The translations under genes and the position numbers were made by a program. The notes under the pieces are model-generated. The model was not told the origin of the DNA, searched no databases, and worked only from the letters and a program-made list of their open reading frames with translations. From Dipetalonema caudispina (taxonomy: Eukaryota; Nematoda; Chromadorea; Rhabditida; Onchocercidae), in contig JABVXV010000182.1 in assembly GCA_013365325.1 (NCBI GenBank), positions 1 to 64,000 of the forward strand: DNA of 64,000 bases. The letters run 5' to 3'. Of the stretch, positions 1 through 13,667 are shown one piece after another (the stretch's first letter is position 1; every line of letters starts with the position of its first letter).

Positions 1-119
<119 letters not shown>

Positions 120-3100
120 TACATTGATAATAATATTAATCATCAGTTAGTCACACGTGTATAAACGTCATTGTTAGTATTGTCTCAAACACTCGTATAA
201 TGATTGATAGATATTTATAATAATATTATAGTCCACTGCCTACATAAATTGACAAATGCATGCCTTAAAGAGCTGTATTATTTTTAATTTCACAATGTTA
301 AAGGCTAGAAGCAAGAGAGGTTCGAAATTTAATCAACCAAAATCGATTCAAATTTGTTTGGATCAACAAACTACACATACACTGAATTATTGCGGATAAA
401 GTCGAAATACCTGTGAACATTGTAAAAAAATGTTAAAAAATATTGAGTACTGAAAGAGCAAATGAGGAAAAGATGTTGAGATAAAAGTAAAAAAAAAAAA
501 GAAACTTATTTTTGATTCAGTGATATTAAGAGAGAAATGAGATACGGAGAGGCAGCTCATCCGTATCTTCGACGGGAACTGTTTCAGTTTTAAGAATAAT
601 TTGATGAACGACTAAGGGGGAACAAAGTGCTATCCTACTGATATATGATTATTATATAAGGACGGAAAAGTGGATGAACGGGAGAAGTACGGGTTGAGGA
701 GGGATTGGAGTTGGATTAAGGAGCGGTGTGCGGGCAATGGATCATTTGGGGTCACGAAGGGAGCAGCTCATACACCTATGTGTCAGGAAGGAAGCATTAG
801 ATAAGACTCCCGGCGCAATTTAACAATACCAATTTTATGCTATGAAAAGTTTAGTAGCATATCCATCAGTATTACATCAATGTTGGAAGACTATCCTCAA
901 ATCATTCCTTATTGTGATCAGACTATTGTCCGGATTAAAGGTTGTGCTGATTGTGTTGATATTTGTTGGAATTTTTATCGTCGATATTGATAGTGGTAGA
1001 CGTGGAGATAAAGGGGATGACTTCTTTGAATGTCACGGTGAGTGGGAGAGGAAGAAAGGATGCGCGGCGATAGTGACGTTTCCCAGCTTCTGTGAACCCG
1101 CAAACTTGACCAGCGCAGAAATGATGTGAAAGGGAAATGTTTGAAGGATTCCCTGAGCAAATGACCTCCGCCACTAATATGGAGATACGTAAACAATGCA
1201 ATGAATTCATTGGAAACAATAGAATCAGGGGACCTATCAATAGAAGTTCGTAAATATCTGAATAGAAATTTGCAGTTGTACTTTTCCAACTGATCCTACT
1301 ACACATTTCGTTTAGATGTGAAGCGTAATTTTGCCGTTAGTGGGAAATGCAACGTGAAGGTCATAGGATCTAAAGAATTCAGTTCTTTTTTTTTTATTTC
1401 TGTTTTTTGCTTTCAGAACTTTTTGTTTCTCAAATCATTGTTATCGTGTTCATTATCATTATTAAACTTTTTAGTGCATCTGTGAGAAAAAATATGTTAA
1501 TTGCTCAGTAATTACCGAAAATAGTCGCAACAATAAATAGAAATATATTAAAGATGTATTGGGGGGAAACCTAAGAAATGTATTACTTTCCTAAATCTGA
1601 CGATTCACGCGATGACAGTTTATATTTTTCATGCCGCTAATATCGTGTTGATCTTAAATAGAATCGAACTTCAAAAGTAGAATGATAGAACAAATATGCA
1701 TATTCGCATGACACAAACATATATCTAAAAAGGTATCCACATGTTCGTATGACTTCAGAAATTTATTTTGCATATCTTTCAAACAACTGGAATCACTTGG
1801 AATTACGTCGAAGTTAGAATAGTATTACTACATTGCATTATTTCAATGAAAGGGTGCAAAATCGTGCAATGATTGGTTATTTATTGCACAAATTTAATGT
1901 TGCAATGAGAAAGACTAAATACATATATTTCTTAACGGCAAATTATGTAAAAGCTGGACTATGCTATAGTGCAAGTTGCATATTGTCTTCTACTGCATAT
2001 GCAAACGTAATCATGCGGAAGGGTTGCACTTGTGGCTAGCAACAGATAATTATCGTCTGCTACTGTGCAGGTCATTCCTACGTCAGTGACGTGATTGCAC
2101 ATCAGACAGGGTCGTACATTGATGTTATTACCTCTGCCGTCGTTATTGTCGCTACCATAGCTGTTATTGTTGGTTTTACTGCATTTGTCACTTTAGTTGC
2201 TCATCATTAATTTTTGTTACTAACTACTGATAATAATGGTAACAGTGCTGTGGATTGGAGTATAAATAGTTGAAGATATAACTATTCTACTTTCCAAAAT
2301 CAGTAAGATGATTGGTTTCTTTTTTAGGTACATTACATGTGTTGTCTTGTTATTCGTTGGGCATTGATTCATATACACTTCATTGCAACTTCAAGCTAAC
2401 TAATACAATAAATTGATAAAGCATATTGAATGATATCGGAAGTACTCATTAATGTATCGCTCGGGAAGGATAGAGGAATTCATCAATTTCCAGATTAGAA
2501 CATTTTCGATAAAAATTTCAAATCGAAAACCGATTTGAACTAGGAGATTGCTATCGTACAAAATACTTGAACATGCTTACTTCAACCATTTCATCGTATA
2601 CAAACAACCAAAGCAGAAAATGTGAGCGATCAAATACCAGAATGAATTTGCAAATGTAAATAAGCACCCTGCGGCTGAACAGGTGCCATAACACGGGGAT
2701 GTATGTTTATGTATGTAATATATATATATATATTTAGGGGAGGGGAAAAGGTGTGTAATGGGTAGTTGGAAGGATAAAGCGGGAAGCATTCAGATGATGG
2801 TTCATTTCTCCTCTTTTGACTGATAACATATCATTTCGCACTTTCCTTTTTTCTTAGAACTTTTCAGACCGAAAAGTTCAAAAATTTATAAATATATATA
2901 TATATAATATACATATATATATATATATATTAAATATATATGTTGTGTTTATGTGAGCATTCGTATTGCCATTGGTCGTAATTTGTACCAGCTGGTGCCG
3001 ACTCGTTTTTTTTTTTTTTTTTTTTTTTTTCTCAAACTAAGAGGCAGCCAGAGCAGGACGTAACAGCAGCATTCAGTAACCGTTGCAAGTAACCAGGAAA

Positions 3101-3303
3101 GGCATTAGTAGTATCATCGATAATATCGCTGTAGTGGAGGGGGTAGGCCGTCCCAATTTTCAAAACTTTCGGCGATAGACGTCCAGCAGCTCCAGCAGTG
3201 GAAAGATCTCGAAAAAAAAAAAGAAACTTTCTCCCTGGAATAGGACTACTTCCGAAATTTTAATTTATGGATAACTCTTCATTTGACACATAGCAGAGAC
3301 GGA

Positions 3304-3334
<31 letters not shown>

Positions 3335-4403
3335 CACATAAAGCACTTTTACGGCAGTTCAATAGTGTGATCGCAACACTAATAGAATGAGATACCGAAT
3401 TCTTCCGGACTTTTATTGCAGCTGCAGAACTTCATCTGCATTTCCACTGGCGAAGTAAAATCCTCACTGTAATAATGTAATAACAAATAGATAATTGATA
3501 AGTTTTATTTTTTATTAGACCTGAAAATATTATAAGTAATCACAATAAAAATAAACGAAATAGGTAATATAGGTCACTAATTTCGCAAAGATGTGACTCT
3601 TATACAAACTTATCGATATCTATTACACAATGAGAATCGTTATTATACCACATTTGTGAACTGACTCTTCTATATAATAAATACGAAATGTTGAAATAAG
3701 GAACACAAAATATTAAGATAAGAAATACGAAATATTCAAATAAGAAATACAAAATATTAAATATAAGAAATATAAAGTATGATAATGAATATGAAATATT
3801 TAAACAAGAACTATAAAATGTTAGAACAAATCTGAAATATCAAAATAAGGAATACAAAATATTAAAATAAACACGAAATATTGAAATAAGAAATATAGTT
3901 TCAAATATAAAATATCAAAATAAGGAATATAAATATTAAAATAAGAGATATGGAATATTAAAATAAGAAATGTAAAATAGTGGAATAAATATAAAATATC
4001 AAAATACTAAAATAAGAGATATGAAATATTAAAACAAAAATTACGAAGTATTAAAATAAGAAATACAAAATAATAAATTACTTTCAAATAGAAAAATAGA
4101 ACAGAAGTATAACAACAACAAATATGGACGCTGCAACTTTACATAAATGCCGCTACAAATTTCAAAGAGATAAAAATCAGAAATATTAATTAACTAGTCA
4201 CGCTGAAATTAACAAATTGTCAAATGTTTATGTTAATGCACTTAATATAACACATGACTCAATTATTATCTTTAAAAAAGAACCCATTGCAGCTTCCATA
4301 TTAACCAGATGTACAACTAATGCACAATAATATAATCACCCGCTAGAACCATACGGCTTGCTCGACACCAGAATGGCAACCATGTCTCAGTGTCAAAACC
4401 ATT
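120..4403. other. intergenic, no gene recognised
   Basis: I see no exon chain with recognisable protein similarity on either strand. The short ORFs at 842-1129 (+), 1833-2039 (+) and 2577-2789 (-) are isolated, have no splice partners I could find and resemble no family I know. The stretch holds poly-T at about 3006-3030, poly-A at about 3307-3334, TA tracts near 2719-2736 and 2892-2932, and the degenerate repeat listed separately. Its right end is the 3' flank of the CSN4 gene. Confidence 0.6.
3670..4080. repeat. degenerate AT-rich tandem repeat, unit about 20-23 bp
   Basis: Variants of a unit close to AAATAAGAAATACAAAATATT recur throughout this block, with substitutions and small indels. 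Examples start near 3720, 3745, 3850, 3885 and 4055. The array is too diverged for clean unit borders. It lies 324 bases beyond the stop codon of the minus-strand CSN4 gene. Confidence 0.75.
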
Positions 4404-7400
4404 TCAAGACGTAGGCTTACGTGCATCTACCCATAGTTTATGTTTCTGGATGATCATATCAGTGACGATATTCACGTCCTGACATAGTTCAGCAATATGC
4501 TGATCCCATTCTGCTAAAGCTTCCTTCGCCGGTACCGCATCTTCATCCACAGCATCTGCAATAAGAACTTTATCCAGATCAATAAAACATTGATCCCATC
4601 AATTCACTTTATGAAATTTCATTGTATTTCAAAACAAAAAAGGACATTATTAAACTAATTAAATAATACAAACCATCTGAAACAAACATGTTACAAAGCA
4701 AAGATGAAAAAACTAAGAGACGTTAGGAAAACGGCAAACCAAATATCAACATAGAACCAATTTAAGTACACTAAAGTAAAATCAGAAAATATACTAACGA
4801 GTAAAGTGTACAATTCCATCGACCTGGTCGATGGTGCCTCCAACACGTCCATCAGCGATAATTTGCCATGCCATTTTCTCTGCCTTCAATGAATGAATGG
4901 AATTTATAAAAACATGCACAAACATGTGGAATCTGTTAAGATTGTAACAATAACGTCGCTGGCAACTTGGAAAAAAACAAAGACAAAACAAAGCTTCTTC
5001 CAGTATTTGTTAACAATGAATGAAATAAGGCAGGTACAGCTAAAACCCGAAACAAACCAAAGACAATGGAGCAACGTCATGATAAAAATTGGAAGTACAA
5101 ATGAAAACAAAAATATACTTCACCTTCCGTTTTTTTATTGGTATTTGTAGGAAATAGAGCAAAGATATGTATTTTGCTTGTGAGTATAAACATGAAATTT
5201 ATAGAACCTGTCTACGATCAATATCGAGAAGTCTAGCAAGCTGTTCAAATGTAATATTGGTGAAAATTTTGCTGACAGCGGTGAAATTGTGCTCGATGAC
5301 AGCTCGCTGAAGAAGACTCCAACCGCCATGAGTAACTCGTTGATGTGAGGATAACGAATTTTCAAATTCCATTACCTCAAAACGAACAAGACAAATGGAA
5401 AGCTACTGCTTAATGTGATACTGAATCTAATTTACAAATAAACCTCGATAACTTTATACTTTTGTAAGAAATCTTTCAAGTTTTTTTTTTGCATTTCAAA
5501 TCACAGAAGCAAATACTGAAAGCAAAAAGTTGGAAAAGAACATAAATTAAAAAAGAATTGGTAACTAAAAGATATCAATAAAAACTTACCTCATCATTTC
5601 GAATTAGCCTTTCAAAATACATTTTTTGCAGTATACCATATGCCGCTAAGTTAGAACAGCGTTCATCTTTATACAGTGTTGTCAACATACGAGATCGTTG
5701 CGCACCTGTAGAACTATATACATCATAACACGGCAGCGGAGTGTAAATGTCTAATCGTCAACAAAACATTTCCGATCTGAACTACATATTCTCTACATGA
5801 CACATACCTGACATATCCTCCATGACCACTTCTAAAGATTAAATGAAATATACAACTCATTATATGCGTTCCAACCTCTAGTTTTACGAATTTCTTTTAT
5901 AGTGTACCTGTCACTTCCTTAATTTAAAGATTCCTATCAAATCTGAATAGTAAAGAAAATCAACTCTGAACAGTAAGTTAGAAGTTTGTGAGTAAGTCCA
6001 ATGACTATTAAGTCTAATCATATTGAAACCCATATTTTTAAGCTACATCCAAAACAAAATACTGCTACACGAGACCTGGTGAAGCCAAAACTGTGCAAGA
6101 AATGGCATTCGTAAGTGCTTGCAATTTCTCGGAGGTAGTGAGCATATTTTGGAATAAAGAGAGATCATAGTATCGTTGTGCAGCTTCAATGAATTTCTTT
6201 CGGTGATCCAACACTCTCGCGTACAAGGACTGAAAAACTGTTCCATCAGGTGTGGTCTTTAATTTCTTAATTTTAAGCAAGAACTTCTAGCATACAATTT
6301 GAAGGATTTTTGAAACATATATATTTCGATCTAACTTATCTCTTACTAGATACAATTTCTCTCCCAGCTTCTATTTAAAACCATAATTTCATTCCACTCT
6401 AAATGATTTTTTCGAAATGAAAGGAAAATTCATTTCTTTCTTACTTTGAATATCACAATTAGCTCGTCATCTTTTGAAACATCGTTAAACAACATTGAAG
6501 CGCGATTAACAAAACTTTCCGCTTCCTCTGAATTTTTATAGTCCAACGCTAACTGCGCTATCCTCAAGTATGTACGCATTTTCAATTCTGGAGGGTACGT
6601 TCTGAAATCCATTTTTTGAAATTAAATAGTTGAAATTATCAAACGTTGAAATTAAAAAACATTCTACATCTTCAGCAAGGTAAAAATATACTATTCTATC
6701 TGATAAGGAATTTGTAGAAAAAGAAGGAAACGAAGACTGCCAATTATTTCACGAAAAGTTGATCGGAGTACTGGATAGTTATAATGCAATCTAGGTGTTC
6801 AACATTTCATTATTCTACCGTTATTTCATAAAATTGAATATAGGAAATGATTTCATCTTCAATTTTCTATATTTATGGAAAAATTTTACAATATGCCACA
6901 AATTTCTACCTCTGTCCTGTCTCCAAAGGTATAGCCATGAGTATTTTAGCTGCTTCCCCACTATCACCATCTCCTTCGTACAAGTCGGCGAGTCGAAAAC
7001 GCAACTGTGTTACCTGAAACATTATCATGGTTTTTTTTTTTTCTTAATTTAACCAATATTAGCAGTTTATCTATTGAACTATTTACTGCAGTAATGAGAC
7101 AGTCCAATAGCAAATGGAAAAGTTATGGCTGAGACATATGGAAAACTATAAACTTCGAAATAACACATATGAAGCAAAGAAAAAAAAATGTACTATAAAT
7201 ACATATAGTCAATATTACTTGTTCCTCGTAAGAAATTAGACGTGACTGCACAATATTCAGTAAAGCCTTAGCGACTTCTTTGACAAGACTTGGCTTCAAA
7301 TCATCTAGTGCCGCAACTATGTCAGTAACGAATTGTCTGGATACTACCATTGAGACAGTTTCTTTATTAACAACTATAAATAATATATTCGCCTGTAACT

Positions 7401-8041
7401 CTTCCTGTACGACAGCAAATAAATCAAACTGATGATGAAGAGAGTCAATCCGTCACTCAATTTTTTATCGTGGAATACACCAAAATTAACTAGACCACGA
7501 TTTGGATCAACATATCAAAGTAAAACCGTTACAGTATTATCTAATATGGAATTCCCATATCTTCTGCATGGAAATTTTCTCTTCCACAACTATTCAAGCA
7601 CCACAAATCATTAAAATCACAATCAGAATCAAGATCTCAAGCTTAACAGATATCCTATAAAATGACGCTTATTCTAACATTACAATAAAAAAAGAGAGTG
7701 AAGATAAGACTTACCAGCTTCCGCTATCCGGCTCACATTACTACTAATATCTTTCTCGTTATTGCCAGAATTCAGTATGGACTGCAGTAATGCTTTCAAT
7801 CTAAAATACAACTTAGGTGCAAAATATACTTCTAGCAGGGAATTGAATATTCAATTCTACTTTAATGTGGAATAAATTATTAACAAAAATTAACCATACT
7901 CTCAGATTTATAATACTCCTCGTTTCAAACGAAACGAAGAAGAAAAAAAAGAAGAATGAAAAAATACCTTGCACTCTGACTTTTGTGATCTGACTCATCA
8001 ATAAATATATTACCAACAGCAGTTGCAATTTCCTCAGCCAT
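4404..8041 (-). CDS. csn-4: COP9 signalosome complex subunit 4 (CSN4)
   Basis: Ten exons in coding order: 8041-7968, 7800-7715, 7400-7219, 7013-6910, 6601-6445, 6229-6076, 5705-5590, 5375-5208, 4883-4799, 4555-4404. Joined they give 425 residues; human CSN4 has about 406. Family landmarks are SRQFVTDIV and RLISYEEQ in exon 3, IPLETGQR in exon 4, [18 protein letters not shown] in exon 6, RAVIEHNF and [11 protein letters not shown] (PCI domain, winged-helix start) in exon 8, and [17 protein letters not shown] in exon 9. CSN4 is a PCI-domain scaffold of the eight-subunit complex that removes Nedd8 from cullins, acting in nucleus and cytoplasm. I chose the ATG at 8041 because it opens the exon that splices in phase to the rest; the N-terminus is the least certain part. 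The exon 3 acceptor must be the second AG of a close pair. Identity is near certain. Confidence 0.95.
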
Positions 8042-8070
8042 TTGAGGATGTATGACAGGGGGGGGACTGG

Positions 8071-8101
<31 letters not shown>

Positions 8102-9110
8102 TAAACTGATCGATAAGATAATCATGGCAGAGAATCCTCAAGTGAAACCTTCTCCATTCATAAATTATCTCATGTAAATATCTGACATTCCGAATTGGAA
8201 AATGAGTTAAAGAAATAAAAAAAACGAAATCAATCACATGATATGACTACATATAGATGGAGAAATTCAATGACAAAGAAATATCACCAGTATGTCAATT
8301 ACCAACAATAAAAAAACCTTCAAAATTCTCGAAACACCCATAGACCTAACCAATTTTATTATAATAAACGGCGGCTAACCGTAAAATACCCAGCGCCCGA
8401 GATTTCCTTGCTGTATTGATGTGATGCGGATTCATTATTGGTACTTTTGTCGTAAGACTGGGATCAGGTGGTGAACTAATTTGTACTTGAATGGTGTTCA
8501 GCAGTAGATAAATTAATTGTCGTAATAATGCTTCGCTTGATTTTTACTTATTATTTTCTAGTGCATAGTTTCGTATAAGCAAAAATGTCAATATGTTTCT
8601 GTAAAAGATGATTACTTCCAGATTACACTTTCACTAATCACATTTACCTTTGTGATACAGAGAGTATGGAAGCCTTGTTCGTCGAAATCAGCGATGAACT
8701 TTTGCTATAGCACTTATCATATTATCAGTCTACTGTGGTAATTACAAATACGGATTTGTCACACCGACTTAAGTAATTTAAAGTAAGCTAAAGTAACATA
8801 CAATAAAGCAAAGTGAAATAACTGAAAGAAGTGACAGGATGAACAGAAGAATTCAGAAAGAAAAACTATGCGAAAGATTTACGCATTTGGAATTTTAACT
8901 GTTAATTAAAAAAAAAAAATGAAATTAATCTCTGTTCTGTTTATTGAATTTACAAAAAGACTAAAATGCAAAGAGTTGTATATAATGGTGATATCTGTCA
9001 AATATCGATGTTTTCTGTCAACAAGTTCTAATACATCCAGGAAAAGGATTTATTCCTGGAAATAAATGATTAACATTTTAAATTACAATAACAGCAATTA
9101 TTTTAGTGTT
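8042..9110. other. divergent intergenic region between csn-4 and COX18
   Basis: This gap separates two divergently transcribed genes and should hold both promoters. It contains an (AT)n tract at about 8077-8099. A short minus-strand ORF near 8343-8430 starting MNPHH has no link to CSN4 that I can support. The AG at about 9105-9106 precedes the first COX18 ATG recognised here, so it may be a splice or spliced-leader acceptor. Confidence 0.55.
8077..8099. repeat. (AT)n microsatellite
   Basis: A pure AT dinucleotide run of about 11 units, 36 bases upstream of the CSN4 start codon on the minus strand. Confidence 0.95.
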
Positions 9111-11303
9111 ATGCCCATTACTGATGAAGTTCATGGTGCATCGACACCCGCCAAATTATGTAATATCTTCAAAGATATTGTCAAGAAAGCTGCATGGTTT
9201 CAGTCCTCTTACTCCATTACTGTATGCTGAATCGTGCTACTTTACAAAAGTTTTACAGTATACTATTGAAGGTTATTTTTCCTTAATTATTTATTTACAT
9301 GGGCGTTGTTTTAGTTAAGACAAAAACAGGTGTAAATATAGATGGATAAGCTTACTTCATTAAGCATTGTTCTAAATTACATGTGGATAGTTTCGTCTTC
9401 CGTGCTCATTTCTCGAAGGTTGGAAAATATTTTCGGATTTTTTGGTTGCTCACTTCTCTAAGGTTCCCGTTATAAACTTTCTGGTTTCTGCTGTTCATAG
9501 CATACGATCGATTGCTAATCTTTGGTAAGAAGGAAATTACACGAGGAAATACTATATTTTTAAAGTAATCTTCAATATTAATTTTTATTTAATAATTGCC
9601 ACTCATGAATTGCAAACAAGTATCCAAAAGTTAAAGTGTTTTGAGGCATACATTCATTGGAAATACCATGGGTTGGCACATTTATGCTTTCCGGTGTGTT
9701 ATTTCGTATTGCCAGTTTGCCATTGCACGTGTATGCCGAACGATTGTCCGCTGAAAGATACCATGTTGTCAACACTTTGAATTATGAGCTCATTAAAGTT
9801 GGTCAATTTTTCAGATTTGAAATGATTCAGTTGTAGTAGTCGCACATCTTGTTCTTTATGATTGATTAAATAAGTGAACATCAGCCTGAGTGTGCAAAGA
9901 CTTAAGCATGAGGGTCACATCAAGAAAGTTGTTTTATGATCATAATCTCTAAAATAATACTCTATTAAATACTTTGTTTCAGAAGTTCAGCAAGCATTAT
10001 AACTTGAATGTTATTTCAAGTAAAAATGGCCGTTTCTTGCAGCTTGATACCACTGATAAATCCATATTACAGAAGACCAATAAGCTGGTTGGTTGTTATT
10101 CTTGAGAATTGAAATTCATAGAAATCTTTTCTGGAACTCGAAATTTCTGAAAATATTAATTCCACTTTTTTCGGCTGCTTAATAAAATGAGTTTATTTTT
10201 TCAGTCTAAAGAAATCGTGTTGGACATTTGCTGGAAGCATCGTTTACAACTTACCCGCATTCAGTACTTGAGGTTTTGCGCTGTGTCAATATGGACATTT
10301 TCTTCGTTTGCTATACGAAATATCATAAGTTGTTAGTATTAGTTATTTTTGTTTGAGTTCATTATTCCTTCTCCTTAGTTCGTAAATGGATACTTTCTTT
10401 CTACTCGCACAAGTAGTCTTTATGAACGCTTTGTTTCAATTTATAGAATTTTCACGCGCAGATTTTGATACACTCATCTTTACCACTGCTAAATTTTTGA
10501 AGATTATTATTTCAGCGGAAATTAATTATCCTTATGATGGTATCTTATGGTTTTCGGATCTGTTACAGCCTGATCCTTACTACATTTTACCGGTATCAGT
10601 TGGTGCTTTAGGAATTTTCAATTATTTTGTAAGTTTTCATTGAAAACCGTGATTTTCCTGCAAGTTTGAAAAATGCGTCACCTAATCACGTTCTGAGCAG
10701 GGGATCATTGCTCCGACTACGTTTATGACATCACTAGAAAGTTGAAAAAATAGATACTCCTCATCCAGTTGGTAGTGCTGATTCCAGTTGATAAGGTGGT
10801 GGTGTATAAAGCCAATTTAGATATTACAGTTCTTTGTAATGTTGTTAACTTGATATATCCTGGTAGATTTGTTGTTTGCTGTTTCAGATGCAACAGCGTA
10901 TACATGCTTCTAGTTCGGTTAAACTGATGCCGGTTATTAATATTTGTTACTCGTTACTCATGATTCTTGGTGTATATTTTATGTCATATATGCCTGTGGT
11001 AAGTTTTTTTTATTCTGGTGAGTATCAAGATTTCCGGATCAATTAAGCATTTTCTCCGAAATTATTGCACATTTTCTTTGTTCATGCGTAAGATGAGGGA
11101 AGGCTTAAGTTGTTAAAGTCATATACTAAAGTGTTAAAATCAGCATGTTTCAGTGTATTCCATTGTTTTGGTTTTCTGTTTCTCTGACTGGATCCATACA
11201 ACATTTCGCATTCAGACATCCTAAAATCAAGAAATTACTTGGTATAAAGTCGTTACCCTCAGATTCTACCACTCCTATACGAGATCTACTCTCCTTCAAA
11301 TGA
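9111..11303 (+). CDS. COX18: mitochondrial inner-membrane insertase, COX18 type (Oxa1/YidC/Alb3 family)
   Basis: Eight exons: 9111-9159, 9501-9524, 9646-9797, 9983-10087, 10205-10328, 10516-10628, 10888-10998, 11154-11303. They total 276 codons including stop. Landmarks matching COX18 are IPWVGTFMLSGVLFRIASL followed by PLHVYAERLS (vertebrate LPWW... and LPLAAY), IWTFSSFAIRN, DGILWFSDLLQPDPYYILP, and an end SDSTTPIRDLLSFK. COX18 inserts the C-terminal part of cytochrome oxidase subunit II into the inner membrane; the family has about five transmembrane helices. The first two exons are the weakest: ASTPAKL plus a 24-base exon giving YDRLLIF fit vertebrate SAPVRLAEEALVG and keep phase. The start MPITDE is acidic and unlike a mitochondrial presequence, so a further 5' exon may be missing. 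Family certain, COX18 over OXA1L likely. Confidence 0.88.
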
Positions 11304-12904
11304 ATTCTTCCAAAATATGTGTCCTTGATCTGCCTAAATCTAAGAAGACGCATACAACTTGACACGAGTACCGAGATGAATATGTTTTAATTGTATTGCC
11401 CCTTTATTCTTTTTATTAGTAATTTTATGCCGGTGTTTTTTTCTTTTTTTTTAAAAAAAAGCTCTCATGATGTATGATGTTGAATACATCGTTGTACACT
11501 TTATTACTCGCGTTATACTGTGTTATAAGATTTGCATGTATCATCTGATACCACACAACTTATTCACAATTCATTGTTCCAAATTTATGGTGTACATTCA
11601 TTTATGGCTAGGAAATATTAGTTTCAATTTTATGAACAATCGTTGAAGATAAATTTCCCTTCCTTGCTTTCACTCTCTTCACCATTCTTTTCCTATTCTC
11701 TCAAGAATGAATGAACTGTGGAAGCTAGCAAAGCGTAGCCATTTATGATAGTTCCATCTCGGTAGGTGATCAATTTCTGAATACCTTTGCAAAAAGGAAT
11801 TTTAAGGATCCAGAATTTAAATACAATTATTCAGATTACTCGAGTCACAAGGTCTCTAGTTTTACAGGCTCCAAAACATTCCTCAAATGTAAATATAATC
11901 GAGTAACTTCTTACGTACTAGGAACCTTCCGGATCTTATTGAATGAGTATTTGAGTGAATTTCATTATATGGGTAATGTGGGAGATAATTTCTGCAATAA
12001 GCTGGAGTCAGACTTTTGACCTTGTATCCTCTTAGTTACAAAGTACTGACTTTCCCATAGGTCAGTAGTGAGCAAACTGATATGGAAGTTCACAAGTAAA
12101 CTGGATTATATAGTTCATTATAATGACTTTGAAGTTGTCACTAGTTTTGTAATGTCTTCAAGACTTCAGTTTTTGATTTCTTCCGTCATCGCCACTTTAT
12201 GTATTCATACATATCATGGAATATCGTATTTATTGAGATTTATTTTCTGTAGTTATTCAGAGATGGATTCTCGTTTGCAAATTGGAAATCATTAAGATTA
12301 ACTGTGATACCGGTAGACTCGATTCCTTGATTAATTGACTGATTTGTTGGACTTCAAACAGACGTTAAAATTTCATGTCGAATGACTTCTTCTGTTTGTA
12401 ATTTCTTTTCCTAGCTTTTGCTTGCCGACTTATATTTTTATTCTACAGTATATACAATTTATTTATAACAATGAAACCTAATACACGTAAATCCGAGAAA
12501 TATGCACTGCATTATCAGACTTCATTTTCCCTGTGGAATACACTGGGAATTGACGACATAAAGCAGATGATTTTGACTTGCGACAAAAGTGGCAATAGTA
12601 TTAAAAGTGATTTAGAAAGGCTGAAAATTTTAAATTCAAGCACTATGTAGTAAATAAATTTGATCGGGTGAAATGAGCATAAAAAGACATTTCGATGCTA
12701 ATTTGATAATAAGGATTCACCACGTTGGAAGGTCAAGAAAGACGAATATAAATGGCTTTCATACGTTGTTTATTCCATTTCCCTCCGATATAGGATAGAA
12801 ATTATCGTAATAATTTGGAGTCTATCACCAATATAACTTTAGGGAGTGAGAAAAAAGATCCATAAAGATATGACGTTAAGATGACATATCAAGTTATACA
12901 GTAG
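11304..12904. other. convergent intergenic region, COX18 and fibulin-1 3' flanks
   Basis: This lies between the COX18 stop and the fibulin-1D stop, so it should hold two 3' UTRs and little else. The ORF at 12068-12295 (+) is not recognisable. I see no gene or repeat of note. Confidence 0.6.
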
Positions 12905-13667
12905 TTAGAAAGTATACGGTGAAATATAAATAGTTATGATAGCAATGTTATGTGTTAGAAGTACATGAGACCGTGAATAGATATTGAGATGTAATCTTAC
13001 CATAACCGTTTTTGGTCCCTCGATAGGTGCTATCATTTTTACAATCCCTATAAAATTCAACATTTAGAAATATTGCAAAAAAGTAGCATTCAAGTTGACT
13101 ATTTATTTTCTATCTCATTTTTCGAGTTTGAAATTCAAATTTTTATGCTAAGAGTGATATGTAATTTTTTGATAGAATTATTCATTTAAATATTTCTTGT
13201 GGTTGGTTAAATGAGGAAAGACTGAAATGAATTTAGAAATTTCTTATTTCTTAAAGTAAACTATTCATTATTACTTTATTTCCGAAATGTTTTACCTACA
13301 TTACGATCCTGCTGTACCATAAATGTATCTCGATTCACTTTATCGATCTTATACTCCACTGAAAATGGCGTATCCATTTGCGCTCGCACTCGAGAAACCT
13401 GTGATAATGGCATTTTCTGTCAATTATATACAAAAATAATTTTGAAAATAATTTTACTCATCACCTTATTGCTTTAAAACGTTATTACGAAATATAGTTT
13501 GAAAACTATGTTAAATAAAACAGTGACTAACTTCGATTGGATATCTTATGTATTCGGTGGATGGTAAAGCTCTGAACTGATACAGTATCTCTCGGGTATA
13601 ATTACTGATACAGACTGCATCATTTGGATAACATCGTTTTAAACAGGAATAACCATCGTCCACCAAA
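12905..13667 (-). CDS. fbl-1: fibulin-1 isoform D-specific terminal exons
   Basis: Three exons, 13667-13532, 13416-13296 and 13047-12905, encode the type 1D C-terminus. Landmarks are [19 protein letters not shown] (vertebrate CVKSCRPNDVTCV), [42 protein letters not shown], and an end [11 protein letters not shown] beside vertebrate VHIFVSEYWF. The first exon begins in phase 2, the same as the first 1C exon, so either set can follow the shared exon ending at 16440. The order C then D along the gene is the same as in vertebrates. Confidence 0.92.

Noticed and set aside
842..1129. 95-residue plus-strand ORF with a hydrophobic segment
   Set aside because: No family resemblance, no splice partners, and overlapping ORFs of similar length on the other strand; probably chance.
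1833..2039. 68-residue plus-strand ORF
   Set aside because: Isolated, low similarity to anything known, no flanking exons.
8343..8430. Minus-strand ORF MNPHHINTARKSR upstream of CSN4
   Set aside because: No similarity to the CSN4 N-terminus and a stop before any donor that would join it in phase.
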